DNA of 58,812 bases from Aeromonas taiwanensis (GCF_000820165.1 NZ_CDDD01000047.1:1-58812), one strand, 5' to 3'. Shown: positions 18,928-29,325, counted from the stretch's first letter. A program made the numbers and translations. The notes: generated from the letters alone by a model not told the origin.

Positions 18928-20238
18928 TTAGGCAGCGGCACCGGACTTGTTGATCACTTCGTCAAAGGCAACTTCTTTCTCGGTCACTTGCGCTTTGGAC
19001 AGGATCAGGTCGATGGCTTGATCTTCGATGGCCAGGTTACGAACGCCGTTCAGCATCTGTTCGTTCTGCTGGTAGTACTCGATCACTTCCTTCGGATCTT
19101 CGTAGGCCGTGGCCATGGACTCGATGATGCTGGTCACACGGGCGTCGTCAGCCTTGATCTCGTTGGTACGGATGACGTCACCCAGCAGCAGACCTACGCG
19201 AACGCGACGCTCGGCCTGAGCCTGGAACAGCTCGGCAGGCAGTTCCGGCGCGTTGCCGCCCTGGAAGCCACCGAAACGCTGCAGAGCCTGCTGACGCAGG
19301 GTGTCGATTTCCTGGGCAACGGCAGCCTTCGGCAGGTCGATCAGGTTGGCTTCAACCAGACCGTTCAGTACCTGTTCTTTCACGCTGTTTTTCAGGGCTT
19401 GAGCCAGTTCGCGCTCCATGTTCTTGCGCACTTCGGCCTTCAGCTCTTCAACGCTGCCGCTCTCGATGCCAAAACGCTTGACGAACTCTTCGGTCAGCTC
19501 GGGCAGGATCTGCTCTTCAACCTTGTGCAGCTTGGAGGCAAACTTGGCAGCCTTGCCCTTCAAGGCTTCGGCGTGGTAGTCGGCCGGGAAGGTCACGTCG
19601 ATGGTGAACTCGTCGCCCGCTTTCTTGCCCAGGATGGCGTCTTCGAAGCCCGGGATCATGCGGCCAGCTCCCAGTTCCAGGGAGAAACCTTCAGCCTTGC
19701 CACCGTCGAACTCTTCACCGTCGATGGAACCGACGAAGTCCAGAGTCACGCGCATGCCATTGGCGGCAGCAGCGTCGGTTTCAGACCAGGTAGCGTGCTG
19801 CTTGCGCAGGGTGTCGATCATGTTGGCCAGATCGGCATCTTTGACGGAGGCAACCGGCTTCTCGACCTTGATGCTCTCCAGACCGGCAACTTCAAACTCC
19901 GGGTACACTTCGAACGTGGCGGTGAATTCGAAATCCTGACCTTCTTTGATCTCTTTCGGATCCATGGTCGGGGCACCGGCCGGGCTCAGTTTGTTCTCGA
20001 TGATGGCCTTGATGAAGTTGTTCTGCATCATTTCATCGGCAACGCGGGCATGTGCCATGGCGCCGAACATCTTCTTGATGATGGCAACCGGAGCCTTGCC
20101 AGGACGGAAGCCGTCGATGCGACGAGTCTTGGCCAGGCCATTCAATTCTTTGCGCACGGCGGCGTCAACGGTAGCAGCCGGTACAGTGATGGTAAGACGG
20201 CGTTCCAGACCCTGGGTTGTCTCTACAGAAACTTGCAT
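18928..20238 (-). CDS. tig: Trigger factor (ribosome-bound chaperone)
   Basis: 436 residues with three domains: an N-terminal ribosome-binding domain carrying GFRPGKAP (the L23-docking signature GFRxGKxP, near residue 44), an FKBP-like isomerase domain around residues 150-245 ([22 protein letters not shown]), and a helical chaperone domain. Trigger factor meets nascent chains at the ribosome exit. It heads the clpP-clpX-lon series. A strong promoter and a structured leader lie upstream (20257-20386). Confidence 0.98.
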   Translation of the reverse strand: MQVSVETTQGLERRLTITVPAATVDAAVRKELNGLAKTRRIDGFRPGKAPVAIIKKMFGAMAHARVADEMMQNNFIKAIIENKLSPAGAPTMDPKEIKEGQDFEFTATFEVYPEFEVAGLESIKVEKPVASVKDADLANMIDTLRKQHATWSETDAAAANGMRVTLDFVGSIDGEEFDGGKAEGFSLELGAGRMIPGFEDAILGKKAGDEFTIDVTFPADYHAEALKGKAAKFASKLHKVEEQILPELTEEFVKRFGIESGSVEELKAEVRKNMERELAQALKNSVKEQVLNGLVEANLIDLPKAAVAQEIDTLRQQALQRFGGFQGGNAPELPAELFQAQAERRVRVGLLLGDVIRTNEIKADDARVTSIIESMATAYEDPKEVIEYYQQNEQMLNGVRNLAIEDQAIDLILSKAQVTEKEVAFDEVINKSGAAA

Positions 20239-20256
20239 TCTTTTACCTCGTTCAAC

Positions 20257-20334
20257 TCAGCACTGTGTGCTGACCCTTTATTGCCCCCGGGCAAGCCCGG
20301 AGTCTTCCTGTTTATAAAGACAACGACTGTCTTT
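20257..20334 (-). promoter_or_regulatory. Three tandem hairpins in the tig leader
   Basis: Three perfect inverted repeats lie between the predicted start site near 20351 and the tig start: TCAGCAC/GTGCTGA (20257-20273), CCGGGC/GCCCGG (20287-20300) and AAAGACA/TGTCTTT (20316-20334). They would fold a ~110-nt leader into consecutive stem-loops. None has a proper terminator T-run. They suggest mRNA stability or post-transcriptional control of tig. Confidence 0.55.
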
Positions 20335-20357
20335 GTGATGAGAAAATATGACGCGAC

Positions 20358-20386
20358 ATTATAGCGGCGTGCAGTGGTCGCGTCGA
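20358..20386 (-). promoter_or_regulatory. Sigma-70 promoter of tig
   Basis: On the minus strand TCGACG (-35, four of six matches) and a perfect TATAAT (-10) are separated by exactly 17 bases. This predicts a start near 20351 and a leader of about 110 nt. Confidence 0.65.
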
Positions 20387-20666
20387 GCCGCACATCCCCC
20401 ATCCGGGGCACAGACGGCACAATTTGCGCAAGACTCTCTCCTATATGGGGAAGCCTTGCACCGAGTTCAAGCATTGCATCCGCAATAATTTGCACTGGCT
20501 CACTTTTTTGTACGCCAAACCGGGCTTTTTCATTGCCATTGCCCGCCAGGCCGTCCATTCGCTGGTCTCCTGCGACCCAAATTGTCCACCAATTCGCCTG
20601 TGCCATTGCGTCCCCCGGCCCGGCTCGCTATGGTGACAGCCAATTTACGGTTCTGGAGTCCGCAAC
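20387..20666. other. Intergenic region between tig and yccF
   Basis: About 280 bases past the tig promoter, forming the gap (20239-20666 in all) between divergent tig and yccF. No gene is visible. The yccF side should hold its promoter, but I see no clear -35/-10 pair. Confidence 0.4.
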
Positions 20667-21101
20667 ATGTCCTTTTTCCGCTTCTTGTTCAATCTGCTCT
20701 GGTTCGTCCTGGGAGGCGTCTTCATGGGACTCGCCTGGTGGCTGGCCGGTCTGCTCTGCTTCGTGTCGCTTATCGGGATCCCCTGGGGACGCGCCTGCTT
20801 CGTCATCGGCACCTTCACCTTCTTCCCGTTTGGCAAGCAGGCGGTGAGCCGCAAGGCCATGACGGGCCAGAGCGACATCGGCACCGGTACCCTGGGGCTG
20901 ATTGGCAACATTCTCTGGTTTGTGCTGATCGGCGTCTGGCTCGCCATCGGCCACATCGCCTCGGCGCTGGCCTGTTTCGTCACCATCGTCGGCATCCCGT
21001 TCGGCATCCAGCACCTCAAGCTGGCCCTCATCAGCCTGGCCCCCATCGGCCAGATGATAGTGACCAACCAGGAGGCCGAATCGGGCCGCTATATCCGCTG
21101 A
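20667..21101 (+). CDS. yccF: YccF domain inner-membrane protein
   Basis: 144 residues with an internal duplication typical of YccF: two halves, each containing a hydrophobic pair of helices and an IGIPWG or VGIPFG motif ([14 protein letters not shown] in the first, [14 protein letters not shown] in the second). It has about four membrane segments and no enzymatic motif. Function is unknown; E. coli YccF has similar length (148). It is followed by a strong terminator and stands alone. Confidence 0.9.
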   Translation: MSFFRFLFNLLWFVLGGVFMGLAWWLAGLLCFVSLIGIPWGRACFVIGTFTFFPFGKQAVSRKAMTGQSDIGTGTLGLIGNILWFVLIGVWLAIGHIASALACFVTIVGIPFGIQHLKLALISLAPIGQMIVTNQEAESGRYIR

Positions 21102-21136
21102 ACAAGAATGCGCAACCGGGCGATGCCAGGGATGTG

Positions 21137-21169
21137 AAAAAAGGGCAGACTAGGGTCTGCCCTTTTCAT
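21137..21169 (+). terminator. Rho-independent terminator after yccF
   Basis: AAAAGGGCAGAC and GTCTGCCCTTTT form a perfect 12-bp stem with a TAGG loop, ending in TTTTCATT. Confidence 0.9.
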
Positions 21170-21190
21170 TGTCACCCGTTGAGGTCTTTC

Positions 21191-21781
21191 ATGCTGCCCA
21201 GCCACTTCTTCGCCAACCTCGCCCGCATGCGGCTCATCTACCGCTGGCCACTGATGCGCAACATCCAGCCCGAGAACATCGCCGAACACAGTTTGCAGGT
21301 GGCCATGGTGGCCCATGCTCTGGGGCTCATCAGCAACCGGCTGTTCGGTGGCCAGGTGGACGCCAACCAGGCCGCCGTCATGGCCCTCTACCACGACAGC
21401 AGCGAGGTGCTGACCGGCGATCTGCCCACCCCGGTCAAGTACTTCAATCCCGAGATTGCCCGCGAATACAAGAAGATTGAGCTGGCCGCCGAGCAGCGCC
21501 TGCTGGGCATGCTGCCGGCGGAGCTGGTGGAGGACTTTCGCCCCCTGCTCGACTCCGGCGCCCAGGACGAGGCGCTGGCCCGCCTGGTGAAGGATGCGGA
21601 CACCCTCTGCGCCTACACCAAGTGTCTGGAGGAGCTGAGCGTCGGCAACCGGGAGTTCGAACCGGCACGCAAGCGTCTCGAACAGATGCTGGCATCCCGG
21701 ATGAACCCCGCCATGCGCTACTTCATCGATGTCTTCGTGGCCAGCTTCTCCCTGCCCCTGGACGAGCTGAACGCCCACTGA
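21191..21781 (+). CDS. yfbR: 5'-deoxynucleotidase YfbR (HD domain)
   Basis: 196 residues, close to E. coli YfbR along the whole chain ([41 protein letters not shown]). Metal ligands of the HD phosphohydrolase fold are His in EHSLQ, the HD pair in LYHDSSEV, and Asp in KDADTLCAY. The enzyme removes phosphate from dAMP, dGMP, dCMP and dTMP. The ATG at 21191 has GAGG 6 bases upstream. An open frame runs in from upstream across yccF in another frame; it is not part of this gene. Confidence 0.96.
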   Translation: MLPSHFFANLARMRLIYRWPLMRNIQPENIAEHSLQVAMVAHALGLISNRLFGGQVDANQAAVMALYHDSSEVLTGDLPTPVKYFNPEIAREYKKIELAAEQRLLGMLPAELVEDFRPLLDSGAQDEALARLVKDADTLCAYTKCLEELSVGNREFEPARKRLEQMLASRMNPAMRYFIDVFVASFSLPLDELNAH

Positions 21782-21795
21782 CCCCCATCAATGCG

Positions 21796-21829
21796 AAGGG
21801 CCCGCCGGCATTGCCGACGGGCCCTTCTT
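21796..21829. terminator. Bidirectional terminator between yfbR and lolE
   Basis: AAGGGCCCG and CGGGCCCTT pair, with an inner CGGCA/TGCCG stem, giving a long hairpin between two convergent genes. T-rich sequence follows on the plus strand (CTTTATTTG). Confidence 0.8.
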
Positions 21830-21855
21830 TATTTGTCACCGTGAAGGTATCCGGA

Positions 21856-23097
21856 TCAGTGTCCCAGCTCCCGGGAAGGCACCAGACCACTCGCCCGCCA
21901 CGCGGGATAGAGGGTCGCTACCAGGCTCATCAGAATGGCCGCACTGGTGACGATGACCAGATCCTGCATGTGCAGCTCGGTCGGCAGGAAGTCGATGAAA
22001 TAGATGTCCGGGTTCAGGAAACGATGGCCGATCACTCCTTCGATGGCGCTCAGGATCTGGGTCAGCTTGCTGGAGAGCAGGCCGCCGAGCAGGGCGCCGA
22101 GCAGCGCCCCCGCCACCCCGTTCACCATCCCCTGAATGACGAAGGTGAGCCGGATCTGGCCCGGGCTCGCCCCCATGGTCTTGAGGATGGCGATTTCGCT
22201 GCGCTTCTCGTTCACCGCCATCACCAGGGTGGAGACGATGTTGAAGCAGGCCACCGCCACCACCATCAGCATCACCACGTACATGACGGTACGCACCATC
22301 TGGATATCCTGATACAGGTAGCCCTGACGGCTCATCCAGCTGCTGATGTAGACGTAGTGCGGGAACTGCTGGGCGGCCGCCACCGTGATGGACTGGGCCT
22401 TGAGCACGTCGTTCACCTTGAGGCTGAAGCCCTCCACGGCGCTGCCCATGCCGGTCATGGCCTGGGCGTCCGCCAGGTGCATGAAGCCCAGTACGCCATC
22501 CAGCTGACCGCCGATCTCCAGCAGCCCCACCACGGTGAGCGTCTCCCGCTTCGGATTCTTGATACCGGTGGCATCGCCGCCCTGGGGCAACAACAACGCC
22601 ACCGAGTCACCAATCTTGACTCCCAGCTTGTCGGCGATGGTCTTGCCGAGAATGAGGCCATGCTCGCCTGCCTGCAACTCGCGCAGGCCGCGGCCCGTCA
22701 TGTAGTTGCCCGCATCGGACAGGTTGGCTTCCAGCTCAGGCAATACGGCGCGCACCTGCGCCCCCTTGAGGGCAGAGCCGTGCTCCAGCAGGCCGTCCAG
22801 ACGAATGACCGGAGCCGCGGCCACGACACCCGGCTGGGCCAGCAGGTAGTCGCGCAGCCTCGGCCAGTCAGGCAGAGGGGCCTCCATGCCGATAAGCTCC
22901 CCGTGGGGCACCACGGAGAGCACCCGGTTCTTGAGTTCCCGCTCGAACCCGTTCATGGCGGAAAGCCCCAGGATCAGCGCCATCACCCCGAGGGCGATGC
23001 CGATCAGGGAGGAGGCCGAGATAAAGGCGATGAAACCGTTGCGACGGCGGGAGCGACTGTAACGCAGGCCCAGGAACAGGGGCAGCGGCTTGAACAT
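21856..23097 (-). CDS. lolE: Lipoprotein-releasing ABC transporter permease LolE
   Basis: 413 residues with the MacB/LolE topology: one N-terminal membrane helix, a large periplasmic domain, then three C-terminal helices. It starts [20 protein letters not shown] and has SASSLIGIALGVMALILGLSAMNGFE. It works with LolC and LolD to extract outer-membrane lipoproteins from the inner membrane and hand them to LolA. The start overlaps the lolD stop by one base (TGATG), showing translational coupling. LolE and LolC here are about equally long paralogues; orientation in the operon (third gene) supports LolE. Confidence 0.93.
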   Translation of the reverse strand: MFKPLPLFLGLRYSRSRRRNGFIAFISASSLIGIALGVMALILGLSAMNGFERELKNRVLSVVPHGELIGMEAPLPDWPRLRDYLLAQPGVVAAAPVIRLDGLLEHGSALKGAQVRAVLPELEANLSDAGNYMTGRGLRELQAGEHGLILGKTIADKLGVKIGDSVALLLPQGGDATGIKNPKRETLTVVGLLEIGGQLDGVLGFMHLADAQAMTGMGSAVEGFSLKVNDVLKAQSITVAAAQQFPHYVYISSWMSRQGYLYQDIQMVRTVMYVVMLMVVAVACFNIVSTLVMAVNEKRSEIAILKTMGASPGQIRLTFVIQGMVNGVAGALLGALLGGLLSSKLTQILSAIEGVIGHRFLNPDIYFIDFLPTELHMQDLVIVTSAAILMSLVATLYPAWRASGLVPSRELGH

Positions 23098-23795
23098 CAG
23101 GCGACCTCCGCCATGATGCCGCTCACCAGGGTTACCCGGCGGTGCAGCTTGGCAGCCAGGCTCAAGTCATGGGTCACCACCACGAATGCGGTGCCGAGCT
23201 CGCGATTGAGCTCGCACAGGAGTTCGTACACGGCGGTGGCGCTGGCGTGGTCCAGGTTGCCGGTGGGTTCGTCCGCCAGCACCAAGCTGGGTTCGTTGAC
23301 CAGGGCACGGGCGATGGCCACCCGCTGGCGCTCACCACCGGAGAGCTCGGAAGGGCGATGATGGAGTCGGTGAGAGAGCCCCACCCGTCCCAGCATCCGG
23401 CTCGCCTTCTCGGTGGCGACGACCACCGACTCACCGGCGATCAGCAGCGGCATGGCGGCGTTCTCCAGCGCGCTGAACTCGGAGAGCAGGTGGTGGAACT
23501 GGTAGACGAACCCCAGCTCCCGGTTGCGGAACCTGGCCTGGGTGCGACTGTCCCAGCCATGGATATCCTGCCCCTTGAACAGCACGGTGCCGCTGGAGGG
23601 GTTGTCGAGCGCCCCCATCAGGTGCAGCAGGGTGGTCTTGCCCGATCCCGAGCTACCCACCACCGCCAGCATCTCCCCCGGGGCGACGGACAGGTCGATC
23701 CCCTTGAGCACCTGGGTCTCCAGATTGCCTTCCTTGTAGACATGGTTGAGGGCCTGGCAGCGCAGCAGCGCCTCACAGGACTGGGGTTGATTCAT
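23097..23795 (-). CDS. lolD: Lipoprotein-releasing ABC transporter ATPase LolD
   Basis: 232 residues, the usual LolD length. Walker [13 protein letters not shown] signature [15 protein letters not shown] and Walker [13 protein letters not shown] are all intact, with the H-loop in VVTHD. It powers LolCE. I begin at ATG 23795 ([11 protein letters not shown]) with GGAG 8 bases upstream. An open frame continues upstream into the end of lolC, but those residues do not resemble LolD. About 80 bases separate it from lolC, and it overlaps lolE by one base. Confidence 0.95.
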   Translation of the reverse strand: MNQPQSCEALLRCQALNHVYKEGNLETQVLKGIDLSVAPGEMLAVVGSSGSGKTTLLHLMGALDNPSSGTVLFKGQDIHGWDSRTQARFRNRELGFVYQFHHLLSEFSALENAAMPLLIAGESVVVATEKASRMLGRVGLSHRLHHRPSELSGGERQRVAIARALVNEPSLVLADEPTGNLDHASATAVYELLCELNRELGTAFVVVTHDLSLAAKLHRRVTLVSGIMAEVA

Positions 23796-23874
23796 ACAGG
23801 AGGCTCCACTTGCACCAGAAACTACGCCGGTAATCGCACCGGATGTCACAACAGAAGATGAATGATTCACAGCA

Positions 23875-25110
23875 CTACTCATACCGTAATGCCTCGGCCG
23901 GTTTGACCCGGGCAGCACGGGCCGCCGGATAGAGGGTGGCACTGAAGCTCAGCAGCACGGCCCCCAGCAAGATGGTCACCACCTGGGCAGGCTCGACGGT
24001 GACCGGCAGGCCTGCGCCACCGGCCGCCATATAGAGGTTGAGCCCCACCGCGTCGAGCAGGGGGTTGAGGCCGAAGCAGAGCGCCAGCCCCGCCATAGCG
24101 CCAAACAGGGCGCCGATGACGCCACTCGACGCCCCCAGCACCATGAAGATCTTGACGATGCCGGATTCACTCATGCCCATGGTGCGCAGGATGGCCACCT
24201 CCCCCTCTTTATCGGTAACCACCATCACCAGGGCAGAGAGGATGTTGAAGGTGGCGACCGCGATGATCAGCACCAGCATCAACCCCATCATCCGCTTCTC
24301 CATGGCCACCGCCTGGAACAGCTCGCCGCGCTCGCGGCGCCAGTCCTGCCACTCCAGACCGTCGGGGAGAGCTGTCTTGATCACCTCGTCGGCGGCGAAG
24401 GGATCGTCGAGCCAGAGGCGAATGCCCCCCACCTTGTCATCGGTCAGGCGCAGCATGCGCTGGGCATCGCCCAGGGCGATGAGTGCCACCTGGCTGTCCA
24501 CGTCGGCACCGACCCCGAAGATGCCGGAGACGGTGAAGAGGCGCTGAGCCGGGACCCGGCCAAACGGCGTGAAGCGGGTGCCTTCGGTCAGGATGAGACG
24601 TACCTGGTCGCCAATGGAAACCTTGAGCCGGCTCGCCACCCCCTGCCCCAACACGATGTGGTATTCACCGCGCTGCAGGCTGTCCAGGCGCCCCCCCAGC
24701 ATCTGGGCGTGCAGGATGTCATCCTTGGGCCAGCGAGCAGGATCGATCCCCTGTACGTTCACCCCGGTCAGCTGGCCGGGGCTTTGCAGCATGCCTTCAC
24801 TGTCGAGCATGGGGGCCGTGGCCACCACGTGGGGCAAGCGGGCCAGATCGGGCAGGCCCTCTGGCTCGGCCTCGATGCGCCCGGCCTGATTGGTCACCAC
24901 CACATGGGGGATCACCCCGAGGATCCGCCCCTTGAGCTGCCCCTCGAACCCGTTCATGACCGAGATGACCACCATCAGGGCGGCGACCCCGATGGCGATG
25001 CCAAAGGTGGAAAACAGGGAGATAAAGGAGACGAAGCGGTTACTGCGTCGCGAGCCTGCGTAACGCAGGCCGATGGCCAGCGACAGTGGCTGAAAAAGTC
25101 CAGTCTTCAA
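23875..25110 (-). CDS. lolC: Lipoprotein-releasing ABC transporter permease LolC
   Basis: 411 residues, same topology as LolE: N-terminal helix ([25 protein letters not shown]), a periplasmic domain of about 220 residues, and three C-terminal helices. It recognises and releases lipoproteins with LolD and LolE; LolC normally binds LolA through a hook in the periplasmic domain, which I cannot judge here. It is first in lolC-lolD-lolE, and the PilZ-like gene is divergent, 76 bases away. Confidence 0.93.
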   Translation of the reverse strand: MKTGLFQPLSLAIGLRYAGSRRSNRFVSFISLFSTFGIAIGVAALMVVISVMNGFEGQLKGRILGVIPHVVVTNQAGRIEAEPEGLPDLARLPHVVATAPMLDSEGMLQSPGQLTGVNVQGIDPARWPKDDILHAQMLGGRLDSLQRGEYHIVLGQGVASRLKVSIGDQVRLILTEGTRFTPFGRVPAQRLFTVSGIFGVGADVDSQVALIALGDAQRMLRLTDDKVGGIRLWLDDPFAADEVIKTALPDGLEWQDWRRERGELFQAVAMEKRMMGLMLVLIIAVATFNILSALVMVVTDKEGEVAILRTMGMSESGIVKIFMVLGASSGVIGALFGAMAGLALCFGLNPLLDAVGLNLYMAAGGAGLPVTVEPAQVVTILLGAVLLSFSATLYPAARAARVKPAEALRYE

Positions 25111-25186
25111 GGATATCTACGTTGCCAACGAAATAAGATACCGGATAATAAAGGCAAACAGACTATGACAACAAGGGATAGCCTCC

Positions 25187-25762
25187 ATGCAGGAACAGTT
25201 CTTCAGCGTCACCCATGCCATGCCGGTCAATGTGATCCCCATGCCGGCCGACTTTCATCTGCCGACGCTGGAAGCCCTGGAGGCCGAGTTGCCCGAGCCC
25301 TTTCGCATCGCCTCTGCCATCACCTCCATCGATCTGGTGAGCAGCCGGCTGATCCGCAACCAGAACGAGTCCATGCACGATCTGGTGGAGATCATCAACC
25401 AGCAGTCCCGCAAGATCGACATGATCATGGGCTATGTGCTGGCGGCCCAGGATCACCCCGAGCATCGCTTCCACACCCTGCGCTTTGGCGCCGGTCAACT
25501 CACCTACCTGCACCCTCGCCAGGGTCACGGGGAGCCGCCTGCACTGCACCAGATAGTGCGGCTCAAGATCTTCCTGCGGGAAGAGGCCTCGGCCGTCTAC
25601 TGCTATGGGGAGGTCAAGCAGCGGGAGGCCGGGGAGCACGGCACTCACGTGGTGCTCGACTATGTGCGGATCCGCGAGGATGACCGGGAGCTGCTGGTGC
25701 GCGCCAGCCTCCATGTGCAATCGAAGCAGCTCAAGCTGCGTGCCCAGGAACGCCAACGCTAA
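25187..25762 (+). CDS. PilZ-like domain protein
   Basis: 191 residues. The N-terminal half is helical, and the C-terminal half (from about residue 95) is beta-rich: HTLRFGAGQLTYL, VRLKIFLREE, VYCYGEVKQRE, and HVVLDYVRIREDDRELLVRASL. This resembles a PilZ barrel. I do not see the usual RxxxR and [D/N]xSxxG c-di-GMP motifs, so it may be a non-binding PilZ. A PilZ protein beside mfd and lolC is also present in Vibrio (recollection of VC1885, PlzB). A YfiN diguanylate cyclase lies elsewhere in this window. Confidence 0.65.
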   Translation: MQEQFFSVTHAMPVNVIPMPADFHLPTLEALEAELPEPFRIASAITSIDLVSSRLIRNQNESMHDLVEIINQQSRKIDMIMGYVLAAQDHPEHRFHTLRFGAGQLTYLHPRQGHGEPPALHQIVRLKIFLREEASAVYCYGEVKQREAGEHGTHVVLDYVRIREDDRELLVRASLHVQSKQLKLRAQERQR

Positions 25763-25810
25763 CCTCCCCCACGTCAACGCCAACTGAACGCCAACATTTA
25801 AAAGAATGCC

Positions 25811-28800
25811 ATGATGCCAATGACACTCCCCGCCTTGCCCGCCAAAGCGGGCCAGAAGTTAACGTTCGGCCAGCTGGTCGGCAGCAGCCTGGCACTGGTT
25901 GCCGCCCGCCTCACCCGGGAGGCGGACAGACCCGTCCTGCTGGTGACTGCCGATACCCCGAGCGCCCTGCGCCTCGAACAGGAGCTCGGTTTCCTGCTGG
26001 CTGACCAGGATTGCCCCGTGCTGCTGTTCCCGGACTGGGAGACCCTGCCCTACGACAGCTTCTCCCCTCACCAGGACATCATCTCCCAGCGCCTCGAAAC
26101 CCTCTATAAACTGCCGCAGATGCGCCGCGGTGTGCTCATCGTGCCCATCTCCACCCTGATGCTGCGCACGGCCCCCCAGGCCTATCTCGACAAGTACAGC
26201 CTGATGGTGAAAAGCGGCCAGCGCCTCAACCTGCAGCAGCTGCGCGGTCGCCTCGCCGAGGCGGGCTACGTGGCGGTGGAGCAGGTGCTGGAGCACGGCG
26301 AGTTCGCCGCCCGCGGCTCCCTGCTGGATCTCTTCCCCATGGGGAGCAGCCGTCCCTATCGCATCGACTTCTTCGACGACGAGGTGGACTCCATCCGCCC
26401 CTTCGACCCCGAGAGCCAACGCTCCAGCGAACCGGTCAAGAGCGTCAGCCTGTTGCCCGCCCGGGAGTTTCCCACGGATGAGGGGGCCATCGAGCTGTTT
26501 CGCGGCCAGTATCGGGAGCAGTTCGAGATCTCCCGAGCCGAGGGCTCCGTCTATCAGGAGGTGAGCAAGGGGCGCTGGCCCGCCGGCATCGAGTACTATC
26601 TGCCGCTCTTCTTCAGCCATACCGCCAGCCTGTTCGACTACCTGCCAGGCAACACCCTGCTGCTCACCGTGGGGGAGATCTACCCCGCGGCCCAGCGCTT
26701 CTGGAACGACATCGGCCAGCGCTATGAAGACAGACGCTGGGACAACACCCGGCCCCTGCTGCCCCCCCAGCAGATCTATCTGCCGGTGGAGGAGCTATTC
26801 GCCGCCCTCGGCCACTATGGCGCCGTGCGCCTGCAGGAGGCGGCTGGCGACGGTGGCGCGGGCCAGCATGATCTCCCCCTCGCCCCCCTGCCCGAACTGC
26901 AGCTCGACCACAGCAAGGAGCTACCCCTGCTGGCCCTCGACCAGTTCCTGCAAGGCTTTGCCGGGCGCACCCTGTTTGCGGTGGAGTCCGAGGGGCGGCG
27001 CGAGGGGCTCGGCGATCTGCTCGCGCGGATCGCGCTGCAACCCAGGGAGTTCCCCTCCCTCGAGGCCTTCCTCTCGAGCAACGTGCGCCACGGGATCCTG
27101 GTCTGCCCGCTCGAGCGCGGCTTCCTGCTGCAAGAGGCGGGGCAGGAGGCCCTCGCCCTCATCACCGAGAGCGAGCTGCTGGGCGGCAAGATCCGCAGCC
27201 GACGCACACGGGAGAAGAACAAGAACCTGAGCTCGGATGCGGTCATCCGAAACCTGGGCGAGCTAACCCAGGGCCAGCCGGTGGTGCACCTCGATCACGG
27301 GGTCGGCCGCTATCTGGGGCTCGAAACCATAGACGCGGGGGGCCTGCCCACCGAGTTTTTGACCCTGGAATATGCCGGTGGCGACAAGCTGTTCGTGCCG
27401 GTCACCAGCCTGCACCTGATCAGCCGCTACACAGGGTCCGACAATCCGCCCAGCCACAAGCTCGGCGGCGAGGCCTGGGTCAAGGCACGGCGCAAGGCGG
27501 CCGAGAAGGTGCGCGACGTAGCGGCCGAGCTGCTCGATGTCTACGCTCACCGCGCGGCCCGCGCCGGCTTTGCCTTCAAGCACGACCGGGAGGCCTATCG
27601 CCAGTTTGCCGCGGGCTTCCCGTTCGAGGAGACCGACGATCAGCTCAACGCCATCAACGCCGTGCTCGGCGACATGTGCCAGGCCAAGAGCATGGACCGG
27701 CTGGTGTGCGGCGACGTGGGCTTTGGCAAGACCGAAGTGGCGATGCGGGCGGCGTTTGTGGCCGTGCATGGCGGCAAGCAGGTGGCGGTGCTGGTGCCCA
27801 CCACCCTCTTGGCCCAGCAGCACTATGACAACTTCCGCGACCGTTTCGCCAACTGGCCGGTGCGGGTGGAGGTGCTGAGCCGCTTCCGCTCCGCCAAGGA
27901 GCAGAGCGCGGTGATGAAGGAGATGGCCGAGGGCAAGGTGGACATCATCATCGGCACCCACAAGCTGCTCGGCTCCGATCTCACCTTCAAGGATCTGGGG
28001 CTGCTCATCGTCGACGAGGAGCACAGATTCGGGGTGCGCCAGAAGGAGAAGATCAAGGCGCTGCGGGCCGACGTGGATATCCTCACCCTCACCGCGACCC
28101 CCATTCCGCGTACCCTCAACATGGCCATGTCCGGCATGCGGGATCTCTCCATCATCGCCACCCCGCCCGCCAAGCGCCTGGCCATCAAGACCTTCGTGCG
28201 CCAGCACGAGCCGACAGTGGTGCGCGAGGCGGTGCTGCGGGAATTGAAGCGTGGCGGCCAGGTCTACTACCTGCACAACGACGTGGAGAGCATCGAGAAG
28301 TGCGCGGCGGATCTTGCCGAGCTGGTGCCGGAGGCGCGCATCGGTATCGCCCACGGCCAGATGCGCGAGCGGGAGCTCGAGCGGGTGATGTCGGACTTCT
28401 ACCACCAGCGCTTCAACCTGCTGGTGTGCACCACCATCATCGAGACCGGCATCGACGTGCCGAGCGCCAACACCATCATCATGGACAGGGCGGATCACCT
28501 GGGCCTGGCCCAGCTGCACCAGCTGCGGGGCCGGGTCGGTCGCTCCCACCATCAGGCCTATGCCTACCTGCTCACCCCCCATCCCAAGCTGATGACCAAG
28601 GACGCGGCCAAGCGGCTGGAGGCCATTGCGTCGCTCGAAGATCTCGGCGCCGGCTTTGCGCTCGCCACCCACGATCTGGAGATCCGCGGCGCGGGCGAGC
28701 TGCTGGGCGACGATCAGAGCGGACAGATCGAGTCGGTGGGCTTTACCCTCTACATGGAGATGCTGGAGCAGGCGGTGGAGGCGCTCAAACATGGCAAGGA

Positions 28801-29272
28801 GCCGTCGCTGGAGCAGCTCATGAGCCAGCACACCGAGGTGGAGCTGCGCCTGCCCGCCTTGCTCCCGGACGACTATATCCCGGACGTCAACATGCGGCTC
28901 TCCATGTACAAGCGCATCGCCAGTGCGGCGGACGAGCAGGAGCTGCGCGAACTCAAAGTGGAGCTCATCGACCGCTTCGGCCTCTTGCCAGAGCCGACCA
29001 AGACCTTGATGGAGCTGGCTGCCTTCCGCCAGCGCGCCACCGCCCTTGGCATTCGCCGGGTGGAGATGAGCGAGCGCGGCGGTTATCTGGACTTCACCCA
29101 GGAGACCCGCGTCAACCCGGCCTATCTGGTCAGGCTCCTCTCCGAGCAGCCGCGCATCTACAAGATGGATGGGCCGACCCGGCTGCGCTTCCAGGTGCCG
29201 ACCCAGGAGCGGGCCATGCGCCTCAAACTGGTGGACAGCCTGCTGGCGGATCTCGCCCGCAACAGCCAGTGA
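25811..29272 (+). CDS. mfd: Transcription-repair coupling factor Mfd
   Basis: 1153 residues, the normal size. The N-terminal UvrB-homology region (residues ~1-345) contains LLFPDWETLPYD, and the RNA-polymerase-interacting domain (~470-540) is followed by a RecG-like translocase: Walker A GDVGFGKTEVA, DEEH box VDEEHRFGV, TATPIPRT and the QLRGRVGRS motif. The C-terminal domain ends near LADLARNSQ. Mfd pushes stalled RNA polymerase off damaged DNA and recruits UvrA. Starts at the first ATG of an ATGATG pair. It is followed by a terminator. Confidence 0.97.
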   Translation: MMPMTLPALPAKAGQKLTFGQLVGSSLALVAARLTREADRPVLLVTADTPSALRLEQELGFLLADQDCPVLLFPDWETLPYDSFSPHQDIISQRLETLYKLPQMRRGVLIVPISTLMLRTAPQAYLDKYSLMVKSGQRLNLQQLRGRLAEAGYVAVEQVLEHGEFAARGSLLDLFPMGSSRPYRIDFFDDEVDSIRPFDPESQRSSEPVKSVSLLPAREFPTDEGAIELFRGQYREQFEISRAEGSVYQEVSKGRWPAGIEYYLPLFFSHTASLFDYLPGNTLLLTVGEIYPAAQRFWNDIGQRYEDRRWDNTRPLLPPQQIYLPVEELFAALGHYGAVRLQEAAGDGGAGQHDLPLAPLPELQLDHSKELPLLALDQFLQGFAGRTLFAVESEGRREGLGDLLARIALQPREFPSLEAFLSSNVRHGILVCPLERGFLLQEAGQEALALITESELLGGKIRSRRTREKNKNLSSDAVIRNLGELTQGQPVVHLDHGVGRYLGLETIDAGGLPTEFLTLEYAGGDKLFVPVTSLHLISRYTGSDNPPSHKLGGEAWVKARRKAAEKVRDVAAELLDVYAHRAARAGFAFKHDREAYRQFAAGFPFEETDDQLNAINAVLGDMCQAKSMDRLVCGDVGFGKTEVAMRAAFVAVHGGKQVAVLVPTTLLAQQHYDNFRDRFANWPVRVEVLSRFRSAKEQSAVMKEMAEGKVDIIIGTHKLLGSDLTFKDLGLLIVDEEHRFGVRQKEKIKALRADVDILTLTATPIPRTLNMAMSGMRDLSIIATPPAKRLAIKTFVRQHEPTVVREAVLRELKRGGQVYYLHNDVESIEKCAADLAELVPEARIGIAHGQMRERELERVMSDFYHQRFNLLVCTTIIETGIDVPSANTIIMDRADHLGLAQLHQLRGRVGRSHHQAYAYLLTPHPKLMTKDAAKRLEAIASLEDLGAGFALATHDLEIRGAGELLGDDQSGQIESVGFTLYMEMLEQAVEALKHGKEPSLEQLMSQHTEVELRLPALLPDDYIPDVNMRLSMYKRIASAADEQELRELKVELIDRFGLLPEPTKTLMELAAFRQRATALGIRRVEMSERGGYLDFTQETRVNPAYLVRLLSEQPRIYKMDGPTRLRFQVPTQERAMRLKLVDSLLADLARNSQ

Positions 29273-29293
29273 GCGGACTGCTTGCCAAAATAG

Positions 29294-29325
29294 AAACGGG
29301 AGCCCTGATGGCTCCCGTTTTTTTA
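29294..29325 (+). terminator. Rho-independent terminator after mfd
   Basis: AAACGGGAGCC and GGCTCCCGTTT form an 11-bp stem with a 5-base loop, followed by TTTTTTA. Confidence 0.92.

Noticed and set aside
20582..21190. Long open frame running into yfbR from upstream
   Set aside because: It passes through yccF in another frame; the family N-terminus is at ATG 21191.
23796..23942. N-terminal extension of lolD
   Set aside because: Extra residues do not resemble LolD and overlap the end of lolC; ATG 23795 gives the family length.
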